Assembly (NCBI GenBank): GCA_014529385.2
Contig: CM043968.1
Coordinates: 21,755,484 to 21,819,483 of the forward strand
From: Adiantum capillus-veneris
Lineage: Eukaryota; Streptophyta; Polypodiopsida; Polypodiales; Pteridaceae
Direction of reading: 5' to 3'
DNA: 64,000 bases
Shown in pieces: positions 32,895 through 44,978 of the stretch. The notes under the pieces were generated by a model. It made no database searches. It was not told where the DNA came from and worked only from the letters and a program-made list of their open reading frames with translations. The translations under genes and the position numbers were made by a program. Each line of letters opens with the position of its first letter. Position 1 is the stretch's first letter.

Positions 32895-33687
32895 TCCAAA
32901 GCTATATGAGTCTAAGCTAGAGAGCTTAACTTTATCCCATACTTGAAGGGTTTGAGGCCAAAAGCTATAAATAGATCCCTATGCTTAATGAGAAGTCATT
33001 CTTCGGTGAGTTCTCCTCTTTGTAGAGTGGATGGTCATGAGGCTCATGGGATTTCCATACCCATGTAGTTCTCCTCTTTGTAGAGTGGATGGTCATGAGG
33101 CTCATGGGATTTCTATACCCATGTAGTTCTTGATAGATCTCTAATTCCTTTTTTGAGTTAATCTCTTCTATCCACACCTTTGGCCATGGTGTGTGAGGGC
33201 TATGCCTTCCTTCTCTTCCTCTATCTTTACAAGGTGTGCGGTTAGTGTGTGTGCATACCTAGTCACATTGAGGGAATATACCGGAATGGACACACTAATG
33301 TGGAGTAGGTATGCTAATTGCATGCTTGTATAGTTGTGTCATTAAGAGTTGTGATTAGAGTGAGTGATGTGAGAGGCTAATTTCAATCACATGATTGTGT
33401 GCAAGTGATTAGCAAGTAAGAATGTGTGGTTGATTAGAGGAATCCCTTTCCATGGCTTCTCTCTATGATGAGTAGAAGAATGTGTGGTTGATTAGCAAGT
33501 AAGAATGTGTGGTTGATTAGAGGAATCCCTTTCCACGGATTCTCTCTATGATGAGTAGAAGGATCCCTTGAATCCTCTATGTATATACATCCTATGCTCG
33601 TGCTTCCATGCCCTAGCCGGGTTGCCAATCCACCCATTTGACAATTTTGTGGGTTGCGATTAGGTCGTGCTACAACATCTCCCTACA
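32895..33687 (+). repeat. RE5 5' LTR, part right of the CACTA insertion
   Basis: Matches 45088-45818. It has a TATA candidate ctataaatag at 32965-32974 (ctataaaatag at 45159 in the other LTR) and ends CTACA at 33687. Two tandem duplications are present only in this LTR: a 58-bp unit (33010-33067, 33068-33125) and an 83-bp period duplication across about 33411-33561. Confidence 0.9.
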
Positions 33688-33689
33688 TT

Positions 33690-33707
33690 TGGCACCATTG
33701 ACAGGGA
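33690..33707 (+). promoter_or_regulatory. RE5 primer-binding site, tRNA-Asp type
   Basis: TGGCACCATTGACAGGGA, two bases after the LTR, is a four-mismatch version of the tRNA-Asp-complementary site TGGCGCCGTTGCCGGGGA used by Athila/Tat elements. Confidence 0.8.
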
Positions 33708-36259
33708 TCGATAACCTAAAATAGTGAGTTTAGGATGTGTAGAATAAAGTAATTTCACTACTAATTTTGTTGATTTTTGAGTATGTGTAACTTACTTTTT
33801 GGTTTGATTTGATGATGATGTGCAAGAAATTGATGCTAATGTTGAGTTATGATTACCCCAAACCCCCAATTCCACCCCCACTTTCACTAATTTTATGCTA
33901 ACCCTTACTAATTTCGTTTCTTTCCATGCTAATTTTACTAATTTCATGCTAATTTTTACTAATTTTGACTAACCTTACTAACCTAACCACTAACATTTGA
34001 ACTATAAAGTATATTAAATCCCCTTGTAAGAGGTGGAATCATCACTTACTCAAGTTAATTGTGCTAATTTGTGCCTAATTTGATGATTTGAGTGTTTGAT
34101 TTTGACCTACAAATGGTCAATTTTGGAGCCGATTTTGATGGTGCACACACAAGATGTGTCTTTGAGTGGAGCAAAGAAATAGCTTGGAGTGTAATTACGA
34201 TGTAAGTGCACTCACTTGTTATGTCAATTTTTGATTGATCAATGTGATTCAATTTGCCAACTATTTTTCTAAAATCAGGTGTGTAACAAAACAAATTGAC
34301 CTACACTTTGCACTTAATTTGATGCACTTGGAATGAAATTGATAGTCAAATTGTGACTACTTTCTGTGTGTACCCAAATCATGCTTAAATCTCATCAAGA
34401 ATTCATGTGTGTACATAAAAATCATTGTGTGTGTGCATACACCAAAGAGGGAAAAACTGTCAAAAATTTCAAGTGTGTGTACACTTAATCTTGAATGTGT
34501 TCATATATTAAAAGTGATAGAATTGATGATACATGAGTATGCAATCATGTAAATGATGTGTATGTTAAGCTAATTCAATCATTGGATAAGCTTAATTGCC
34601 AAAAAAATTGGACAAAAATTGAGTGTGTGTGCCCATCCATGACCACTTGATTTTCAATGATTGATGGTCAATTGGGACACCTAAATGATTTTTGATTGTA
34701 AAATGTTCATAAAAAGTGTGTGCAATCATTAGGTATAAGCTGATCATTTGTTCTTAATTTTTGAGTGTGTGCATTGCTTGATTGGGTAAAAATAATGCAA
34801 TCGTTTTTGAAATTGAGCACGCATGCATTTACTTATGCTTGATCGAGTTTACAATTTGAGCATAACAATGTGAAATTGATGGAATAGTTGCATAAAATTT
34901 TGGCCTACATTTGGGTGTGTGCCTATTTAATGGCATTGTATATCCAAATTACGGATGAATAATTGGTAGCTATCACCAATTATGATGATTGAAATGCCTA
35001 AAAGATTGGTGTGTATGACCAAATGACTTGGTATGACTCAATTGTATACAATTGAGGATGATTTTATTACCATTGATGTGAATGCCAATTGGATATGGTA
35101 AAAGTTTGAATTATTTGTGCAAATTTCTAGTTTCATAATCACAAGGGTATACCAATCCAAGCCTATTTGACAAGCCTAATTAGGCTTGACAGTTTTGCGG
35201 ATGAAAATGAGCAAATTTTGTTGCTATCGAAAGGGTAAATTTTGAGGGAAGAAACCGTTCATCTATGCACGAATTCCAAGCCATTTCAATGTGTGTGCTC
35301 CGTTCATCAAATCTTGAAGGATTGTGCATTGATTTTTTTTTTTAAAAAGATTGACTTTATATGTATGTGCACAAACCATTGATTTTGGAAAATTGATTAT
35401 GATTGGTGCCCAACTGAGCATAAATCAAATCCATTTTGATGAGAAAATTTTGGGTTATTTGCATAAATGATGGTGATCATGGTGAAATAATATGACTTAA
35501 AGTAAATGAGGAAAAATTTCTTGAATCTATTTGGTCAAACATTGTATGCTTGAAGATTTGTATATTCAATTGATTTAAGCAGACACTTGTGTCACACTTC
35601 ACTTATTCTCCCTTGTATTCTTGTCCTATTGTGGGAACAAGCCCCTAAAAGGTATTACATAAAATGCCCATTTTTCCCTGTTAGCCTCCACTTTTGGATC
35701 GACCTGGCCTGGCTTTATTTGTGCTACTCATCAACACCCTCCCTCTCTTTCTCGCCCACTTGCATGGAGGCTCGGCGCTTGCAACACCCACACCTTAACC
35801 ACACATACACTCAGGCTCGCACTGGCCAGCCAGGCCTTCCCACCCACACTCATCCCAGCCTTCTCCTGTCCTTTTGCCATAAATACACACAAACGCATGC
35901 ATATGCTAGCCCTAGTCAATGCATCTGACTAGTCCCACGGGCACATGCACACGCAATCATCGGCATTCACTCACCCTAGGTGTGCCCACTACTCTCAAAG
36001 TCGAATTTCGTCAAGCTCAGCTAGCCTACCTCAGTTTCTACAGCCTACGCTGATACCCCGGCCTTGCTTTGATAACACACACACACACACCTGCTTTGAA
36101 CCTAGATGCCATAGCAAATCACTGCCCTTATATTCGTTGCCTTTGGTCTCGACTCCCAGCTTGGCTTAGCTCAGTGTCTGGATCACGACACACACATGCA
36201 CCTTTGGCCAGTTTTGGCATCAACAATATATACAGTGTACACATCTACACCCATTCTCC

Positions 36260-36265
<6 letters not shown>
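33708..36265 (+). other. RE5 interior, A/T-rich non-coding part
   Basis: No retroelement protein or host domain in any frame. The stretch 33880-35580 is A/T-rich with frequent gtgtgtg words. From 35590 to 36200 composition becomes C-rich on the plus strand with short ORFs of no recognisable family. Confidence 0.6.

Positions 36266-36332
<67 letters not shown>
36266..36332 (+). repeat. (CT)n microsatellite in RE5 interior
   Basis: About 33 CT units; the Ser/Leu and Arg/Glu ORFs here are repeat artefacts. Confidence 0.97.
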
Positions 36333-36336
<4 letters not shown>

Positions 36337-38860
36337 CCGGCTCCACAGGCCCGCAGCTGTAGCACATGGTGCTATCCTATCAAAAAGTTTTTTTTTCAAA
36401 AAAATAAATAAAATAAAAAATATATATCTAAGCATTTGTTCCCAAATTTTGGCATTGCACACAGCTCCACCCAAAGTCTTGCCTGGAAAAGGGCACATCT
36501 CCTGCATCTTCACCACCCTGCAACTCTATCATCATGACTCTTGGATCAATTGCATCAATATTAGCTGCTTAACTTGACTCCATTAGGAGAAATATGAACC
36601 TTGCATGGGCCTTGTAAGGAATCCTAATTTTTAGGGATTAAGGTTAATGGTGTATAGGGTTAAGGGGACAAGGGAATTCAAGAAGCTAGTTTTGAGTAGG
36701 CTTTTCTAGCCTTTTTTTTAGACACATGTAGGATGTGGACCTAGGAGGTCACCTTCTCTCTCTAGCTTTTTGAAAGTGAAGGGAGTAAAGAGGTGTGGCC
36801 ACATCATCAAAAACGTGGATCACTAAGAGCCAAAATTTGACTTTTTAAAAAAAAAGTTATTTTTACTTATTTTTTACTTAAAACTCCCCCCCAACATATA
36901 TCCATATCAAAAAAGTATTTTTTGACATTTTTTTAAACTTACAAGCACTAAAAGTCCAATTTTTCAAAAAAAAACTCCCCCCCAAAAAAAAAACCTTTCT
37001 TCTCTCTTCCTTCTCCCTCCTTTCTCCCTCTCCTCTCCCTCCCTGCCCCTTCTCTCCTCCTCCTCCCCTCTCTCCCTCTCCCCCACTGTCCCCTTCTCTC
37101 CTCCCATGTTCCTCCCTCTCCCTCCCTGCCCCCTTCTCTCCTCCTTCTCCACTCTCTCTCTCTCTCTCTCCCTCCCCCCTCTCTCTTTTCATCCTTTGCT
37201 TCCTCATGCAACAGCTACCATGGTGCTCAAGGACATCACAAATCGTATGCATACATATTTGCTTGTTCGCAACGTTTGCACCGAAGGCCGCACGTGAGGG
37301 TGAGCAGAGGTCATCCCAGGAACGCCGTACCACCGGTGAGATGAATGTTGATGATTCTTCAATATCTTGCCAATACCATCACATATTTGAATAAAACACC
37401 CCTTTATGCAAGGTAACAATATACTTCTTACTTTTGATTGTGTTCTTCTTATCATAAACTTTGAATTCTAAGGTGTTGCCTCTACTTGTTTTGTAGTGCT
37501 TGGCACAAAGGTTGCTTTTATGCACAAATAGTGAAAGGTTGCAGGTTAGAGAGGCCAAGTGTCACCACTTTTCCTCTAAAACAGTCTTCTTTGTTACATC
37601 CTGCAGGTAGGTGCTTCAAATCCATGCTTATTAGGGGTGGTAGTCTCATCCTAATGTATATTTTTGTATTGTTTATTCCCAGCTAGATAGAAATACTTGC
37701 AAATTTGTACAACATATACTTAACAAGTGTCTTCATTATATAGCTTGCAAATGTTGAATTCATACATGTTTTTGTTACAAGGTGACCTCTTGCTATGCTA
37801 GTTGAGTGGCATTGTTTGCAAGAATGGCTCAAGGAACTGGCATAACATGAAGCTTTTACGGTGGCACAAAGCTCTCCTCAGCGGCAATGTGGCTCCCACT
37901 ACACCAAAAATCATTATGCTGACATGAAGAGATCCCTAGTAGGACAATGCAAAAACTTTTCATCAGCAACAACACACTCTTTCCTAACATGAGGGCACTC
38001 CTACCAAAGATATTTTTATGTGATAGGTCACCCCAGGAGCATACCATGTCATGGAATGGATGTAAGAACTATGACCGCACTACTCCTTAAAAAGTGTTCA
38101 CAGATGTACATTTATCAAAGTTAATGAGAAGAAATTTGGACTTTTTTGTTTGTTGATGTGTAAGAGCACTCTAGGTCTACCATATTTTAGATTGTTTGAT
38201 AAGTTAAATAAAATCTGTAGTCATTTAAAGTGTAAGTTTGTTTTTGTTTGGTAAGATTGTACATGAGAAGACATAATAAAGTATAAGAGATCTTGATGGA
38301 ATAAGCCTCGATTAGATTCCTACCATGCACTTGTGACACCAGACCTCTCCTTGAACCTTTTGATTTCTATCATTGTGGGAAGTCTAAGGGTGGTCTATTT
38401 TCAATTTTTTAGCAATAACTTTTTTTAAAAGGAAATTTTGGTTATTTTAAAGTTTGTACACAGTCTAGAAGTTCATTCTGATTGTTTTCCTTCAGTTTCA
38501 ATTTTTTATCGAGGGCACTCCTTCGAAGCCACTTTTGAAGGTGTTAGGGTGAGATTTTGAGAAAGTTTTGTATGTAGGAAATGCAGTCCTTAACATAATA
38601 AAAAACATTGGTTCTCTGAGTATTTTCAGATTCCATGGTTTTAATGCCCGTTCAAGCCCGTAGATTAAGGAAAAAGTAAGAAATGTCTGTTTTACATCAT
38701 TTTTTAAGAAATTGCCAACTTGCACGTTGATTTTTGGAAAATCCGAGCAGGATATGATTTTTTTGCATCACACGATGGTCGAAGAGCGCAATGAGATAAA
38801 CAAATTTATGTGAGACAAGCCCACACAGATTCGGAGCCAATTGACCACTTGAATTATGAC
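36333..38860 (+). other. RE5 interior, mixed non-coding part
   Basis: Contains homopolymer A and C runs (36845-36985), a pyrimidine-rich block (36995-37200) and a stretch near 37200-37700 with gene-like look (possible donor aag|gtaacaat at 37411 and acceptor tttgtag at 37496), but I find no domain in the implied exons. The rest has no feature I can support. Confidence 0.45.
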
Positions 38861-38861
38861 C

Positions 38862-39042
38862 ATGCATAAAAATAAGTCTTGTACTTGTCCTTTTAGGGCC
38901 CCAGGGACCCTCAACATGAGGGGCCACAAGGGCGCGCAAATCAGCCATCCAAAAATTTTGGATGGCTGATTTGCACGCCCTTGTGGCCCCTCTTGTTGAG
39001 GGTCCCTGGGGCCCTAAAATGACTTTTTTTTTTATGCATAGC
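38862..39042 (+). repeat. Hairpin 1: imperfect long palindrome in RE5
   Basis: Arms 38887-38954 and 38956-39023 are complementary with about three mismatches, centred on CCAAAAATTTTGG. A looser extension reaches 38862-39042, where the left arm has an extra ttgtacttgtc. There is no spacer loop. It shares its arm sequence with hairpin 2. Confidence 0.92.
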
Positions 39043-39123
39043 CATGAGATAGAATTGGGAAAATTAATGTATTCATAGCAAACTCCCCCCTCCCAATGGC
39101 AAATAGCTAAACATTGTATCGTG

Positions 39124-39312
39124 CCATGTATTAAAAAAAGCTTGTACTTGTCATTTTAGGGGCCCAGGGACCCTCAACAAGAGGGGCCACAAGGGCGCGC
39201 AAACTGGCCATCCAAAATTTTTGGATGGCCAGTTTGCGCGCCCTTGTGGCCCCTCTTGTTGAGGGTCCCTGGGCCCCTAAAATGACAAGTACAAGCTTTT
39301 TTTAATGCATGG
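39124..39312 (+). repeat. Hairpin 2: near-perfect palindrome, 94-nt arms
   Basis: Arms 39124-39217 and 39219-39312 pair with a single mismatch, centred on CCAAAATTTTTGG with essentially no loop. Words inside the arm are GGGGCCACAAGGGCGCGC and ACTGGCCATCC. The G+C content is far higher than the surrounding A/T-rich DNA. The near identity of the arms implies recent formation or gene conversion. Confidence 0.95.
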
Positions 39313-39960
39313 CCATGAGATAGAACTGGGCAGTTTAATGTTTTCATAGCAACCCCTCCCCCCCCCCAAATGGCAGATACCTAAACCTTGTATCATGCTT
39401 ATCAACCATTTTTTACTTCCTTGTATCCATCCCCTGTTCTTGGAAATATCTTGGTCCCTATTTGTGCCTGGATGGGCATTCTACGTGCCGTTGTGTACCC
39501 TCTTGTTGAGGGTCCCTGGGGCTTCAAAATGACAAATAGGAGCTTTGTTTTAATGTATGGCAATGAGATAGATTTGTAGTGTTTGATGTCCAGAGTATTC
39601 ACTATGTCAAATTTTCCTATATCATGTGTGTTCACCACAATGGATTGAAAGTAGCCCTTATAGGCCTTACCTACACATGTTTCTGTAACTTTACAAGAAT
39701 ATAAATTCCCTTCTGTTGAACACATGTGCTATGTTACATATACTTTAGTGAACTCCCAAGGTCAAAGGCCTCACAAATTTTCTGCACTCAGAACATTTAG
39801 CACTAGAAATCAACCAAACAAGGAGCCAATTTTTACTTCCTTGTGTTCACCTCGTGTTCTTGGAAATGTTTTGGTTAAGCCATTTCTTTGGTATTTAAAA
39901 CCACATGTGACCCCTATTGTTATAGTATCCGACCAAAGGTTTCTTGATTAGTAGTTATAT
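39313..39960 (+). repeat. Decayed half-copies of the hairpin repeat
   Basis: The sequence after each hairpin (ccatgagatagaa then cttggg/ctgggc and aatggcaaatag/aatggcagatac) is similar, so the hairpins sit in a tandem unit of about 270 bp. A right-arm-only copy lies at about 39472-39570. A block ttacttccttgt...tgttcttggaaat occurs at about 39413 and again at 39834. Confidence 0.7.
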
Positions 39961-42900
39961 AGGTTCGAGTGATACATATCTTCTATGTTAACAATGCATG
40001 TATCTATAATTTATGTTTACACTTTCTCTATCCAAATGAGCAACATAGTAAAAATCAAATCCGCAATTCAACAATTAAGTTCACAAGGTGATAGCTATTG
40101 GTATTATCTTTAGCAATACCAAATAAATAGCTACCAATAGCGAATGAATAGGGATATTTAAGAAGGTTTGATACCAAAAATTTGTCAACACTACTCAAAA
40201 AGGTGGAAACTTGAAGGGTTTATAATATATATGATGAAACAAGAATCAATAATAAGTCACCCCTATATATCTACACCTCCATCTCAAGTTGTCATTTCTC
40301 TAAGTCAAGCTTGGCATAGGCATAGTATGGAAACAATAACATTTTGGAAAGCAAGAATTTAGCTTTCTCAACTTTTGAAATGTTGCCATTGATATATATT
40401 CAACATCCCCAAATGAGGACATCTTGACAAAGGTTATGATCCACTTAATAAGAATAACCATTAGTGATTAAACTAAAATCAAAATATTGCATGAATTTCT
40501 TCATGGTGGAATGATTAAGACTTGAAACTTCAAACATCTTACAGGCAAATCAGAATATCCAAAAAAATCAACAATATTTCTCAAATCTGTATGAAACTCC
40601 CGTAATCTAAATAAAATACTCTCACTCAGTGCGACACCATTTAACAAAAAGAAATATTTATATTGCATTTATAGAGGAATCCAATCTCATAAAAATAATT
40701 ACAAATGGAGACAATGTTGTTGCTGTTAGGCTTCTCTTACAAGTATTTTTCTTTCTCATCTAGAGATTCATATACACGAGTATTTGTGTGTCTATGACAC
40801 TAGGGAAGATAGTAGTATTATAGGGATGGCTTTTCTAAGAGCTCCTAGAGAGTACCTATTGGTTCAAGATTCTACAAAAATCCTACTATTCTTATCAAAA
40901 TCTTTTAACACGGTAGTGAAAGGTTCCTCACGGAACAAAAATAGGGTGATTTCCATCTCTGCACATGGTTGCTTGCTCATGTCCTCTCAAAACAAGTTGA
41001 CTCTGTAAGTAAACAACAGATTATGTGAGCACAAAGTTATAAAGTACAAAATGATATCATTCTAATAATCTAATGACAACTATACAAAGAATAAATTATA
41101 AAAAAAATCTTTGATGACTCTCCATAAAAAACACAACTTACTTACATTGTGAGACTCAATCACATGTTACAAAACTATAGATGGCGCACCAAAGCCATCA
41201 ACAAAATAGCACCACCCAATGTTATGAGGTGTGAAGCCTAAACATTGAAAGCCATAAAGAGGTTAATTACCTCCAGCATGATAAACTTAAAGATGGAGAT
41301 GATCTTAAGATTTGAATGTAAGCTACAAGGGTAGTTTTCTCACCATTCTATCTTTATGTTGGAGATGAATCCTTGCAATGCCCATGCACTATTCACACCT
41401 CCTGTTCTTGTGGTATGAAAGTCATGTGAGTTGATGCTTTTTCCACCTTCGGGAGTAGAGGTTTCCATGTAGTGCGAGTGAATGAAAGTAGAAGGAGGAG
41501 AATCTTGTTTCATGCTGTAATGGAGGTGAGAGAAGGGAGAGGAGCTAGCTTGGTGTGGAACTATGTGGTGGGCAAGGGGAAGAGATGGGGGAGAAGCTTG
41601 CTTGGTGCTACAATGGAGATGGGAGAAATCTAGTAGAGAGATAATGTTGGACTATAGGGGGTGCATGTGGTTGTTGCAGCCTTGGAGAGCTTGGAAAAGG
41701 GTTTGTAGAGAGAGAAAATCACTTTTAGCTATAGAATAGGTTTGGAAAGACTTTGGAGGGTGGAAAATGATGTTTTGAATATTTTTGAAAAAATTTAATT
41801 TTTTGGAATTTTTAGTGCACGTTTTTTACTTTTGGAGGTCAAAAATACTTTTTTGACCATGAAATAGGTTAGGGGACCTTTTAAGGAGGGAAAACTTGAA
41901 ATTTGAAATTTTTTGAAAATTTGAAATTTTTTGAAAATTTAAAATTTTTAGTGTATTTTTAAATCCGGGCCAAAAAGTGGGGAGAAAAAGGTCAAAGTGG
42001 TCCCCCCCCCCCCTCCCTTTCCCCTAGCCACCTCCCTTACCTTCTCACTAGGTAAGAGGCCATTAAGAGGTGTAAGGCTACCTTGTCCCCCTACTTTTTT
42101 GAGGGTATACACTGTGTCCACCACCCTCTTCCTATTGGCTGGCCTTTAATTAACCTTAATCCCAAAGGGCCCGTAGAGGGTTCATATTTTTCCTAATGCT
42201 TGTGTGTGTATATTGCCTTTAATAGTTTGAGCTCATTTGAATGTAAATGGAACCCTCTGAGCTAGGAGCTTATGCACACGTGCTTCTTTGTGTAGCCAAA
42301 GATAGACAATCTTTGCATGGATGTGTTTTGTGTTAGGTTTTGTGTTTGGGCTAAATGTCAAATGATTGCCAAATACTAAAATTGAAACAAGATGTCGGTC
42401 GGTTTCCAAAGTATGGAGCTTCCATTTGCCTATTGAAGGGAATCTAGTGCACTCAATTGCATATTTTTCCTTCAAAGGGCTACATCGTTTATGAGCTTAA
42501 CACTTTGCCAAATTCCCACTAAGTTAAGTCATAAATGATCATGACTAGTTGCACTTTATGACTATTATACTCTCGCTCTTTTCTTGACTTGTGCTACATG
42601 AGAGAAAATTTCTAAAATTTTTGTGCATCTATTTGGCAATTGGGCATTACACTTTTAGTGCTTTGCAAAATAAAATGAATTATTTTTTATGCAAGCCACC
42701 ATTGGATGATTCAAAGATGCTTGGTTGGGAATGTGCATTAAAATTTGAGCTTGGAATTGATTGAGCATATTTTTAGTGCTTGCTTTGAATGACAAATGCT
42801 TAAAAGCACTAACAATTGAGTTTTTTGAAGGTTGTGGACATGAGTGTACTTTCATTAATCCAAGAAGAGTTCATCATTGCAATATATTGCAAAATGTGGC

Positions 42901-44965
42901 TAGTTAGAGCCATTCCAATTCTTTGGATTAAAAGTTGTATACATGCTAGCTCCTTATAGCTTGGTCAAAAGTTAAATTTTTTCATTTTGAGTTAGTGTTT
43001 AACCAACTTTTTTGAATTTTCAAGTACAGATTTGGCTATTGAGACCCATTTATTTGCATTTCATCAAAGTTGAAGTCATCTTTAGCTCATAGATTGCTCT
43101 TAAATTGAAAATTTCACATGAGCTAGTTATTAGCCAACTTTTTGAAAAGTTTTTTAATTGTAAAATTCGTCTTTCAAGAGACACTTCATTTCATTCAAAA
43201 GTTGCATTATTTTCAGCTCTTGGCTTGTTTTTCCCATATTTCATTAAGCTAGAAATTAATGAAACTTTTGAATCATACGTAAGATACTACAAATTACAAA
43301 ATTTACATATGAATAAGCTCATTTTATCTCTCATGGTTGATATATATGCATAAATTTGCTACAAAGAGCATCATGTGCATAACCAAATGCATTTTTTTCC
43401 TTTGGGTTTTTTCCCTTTGGCAAATTCGGGTATGCAAGACCCTAGCTTTAGGTTTTCATTGATTTTTGTTTGTGTGCTTTTGGATTTCAATAAAAGGCCT
43501 TTTGTAGCTTGTGTTTACACTTAGCTTCTTTCAGCTTCTTTTGCAAATAAAAAGGATCATGCTTGTTCAAGGATGCACAAAGAGCATGAGTAGGTGTAAT
43601 CCTTTCATGATTTTGCTCTCTTCTCATCTATTCATTCTCTTTCTTGTCTTAAGTGAAATTTTACTTATAAGCTATGGTTCTTTCATGTTCAAAAGCTAGG
43701 TATCCTAAAGTTTCAACACTTTGCTTTGTGATATATTAACTCATTAAAAAAAAAAAAGGTTTCATGTGTGCTAATCATAGGTAATTGGCCTTGACCTTAG
43801 GTTAATTTAGATTCATTTCGCATTAGTTCTAAACTCTTAGTGATAGTCTTAATACTCAATTCATTTTTAACATGACCTAGGGCTATGATTAGGTTTTAGT
43901 CCTTTAGTCCAATTGCATAAGCATAAAGGAAGCAATAAAAAGTGCTAGAAAATAAATCAATGAAGCAAAAAAGTTTCAAGAAAAAGTAGCAAAAATGCTA
44001 TTATACACATGAAAAGAAACTTTCTATGTTATGTTGAGTGTTGCTCTAGCCACTCCGCAAAGAGATAGTGTGAGTATTGCTATAGTACTTGTTGTTGTTG
44101 GGACACTAGAGCAAAGCAGATGGGATTAGCATGATGCACTTGCTTTTGGTATAATTTTGTTAACATATAAAAGATCTATTGTACCATAAATAAAGACATA
44201 AAGACATGCTTTGATTTTTTTTGTTTAAATACATATAAACTCTTAAGTTTCTTCTTAAGAAAGCATTGAAATTATGTATTGTGAGGCCTAGCGCCTTATT
44301 GGCACTTGGCAGGCGAGGGGAATCACCTTGGCTTGCTTGGTCAAGGCCCTAAACTGATGCCCTGGGCTGATAGGGGTTAGCCGTCACCTTGGTAAACTAG
44401 TAGGATTTTGGAACACCTTCTTGAGGGTTCAAGGATCCAAGAGTCATACCTAGATTTGCCTTGGGGTGGTAGCCTTGTATTGTGCTTAACATTTTTCAAA
44501 TGAATGACAAAAACAAAACTTCCATGAGCTTCAAAAAAGCTGTGACAATGTACTAATAGATTAGGAGCTTTTTTATAGCCCATAGGCATGATAGACTTGA
44601 ATGACTTGTTAAGATTAGTCACATAGTTTTTAGGCTAATAGCTTTATGAACTTGCATTCACCTAGGGTCATAATTGATTGCTTGTGTTTCATGCATAAAA
44701 CTGAAATTTCAAGTGGTTTAATCTTCACGATAGTTTGAATTGTTTTTGCTTTATGTTATCTAGTTTTTGACTATTATTCACCCATCTTTTGGAAGCAAAA
44801 AATTTACTTTGCATGATTGTTCATTGTACTTCATGTTTGTATCCTTGTTGGCCTTTGATGCTCATTACTTGTTCTTATGTTTTGTAGCTCAACATTTCTT
44901 CCATGGACTTGCTTTCTACCATGTCACCGTGTTGCTTCACGGTACATGAGGACGTGTTCCAAATT
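39961..44965 (+). other. RE5 interior, A/T-rich non-coding 3' part
   Basis: Five kilobases with no ORF of recognisable composition. Contains a C run near 42001 and purine-rich stretches near 41480-41750. No gag or pol motif, no zinc knuckle and no host domain seen in either strand. Confidence 0.6.
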
Positions 44966-44978
44966 AGGAAGGGGGGAG
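44966..44978 (+). promoter_or_regulatory. RE5 polypurine tract
   Basis: aggaaggggggag directly upstream of the TG of the 3' LTR. Confidence 0.88.

Noticed and set aside
36948-37333. Arg/Glu/Gly-rich ORFs on the minus strand
   Set aside because: They translate a pyrimidine-rich low-complexity tract.
37200-37700. Possible spliced host gene piece in RE5 interior (gtaacaat ... tttgtag)
   Set aside because: Splice-like words occur by chance in A/T-rich DNA and the implied exons show no recognisable protein.
37897-37930. CACTACACCAAAAATC resembling a second CACTA end
   Set aside because: No complementary end, target duplication or transposase sequence found to the right within the window.
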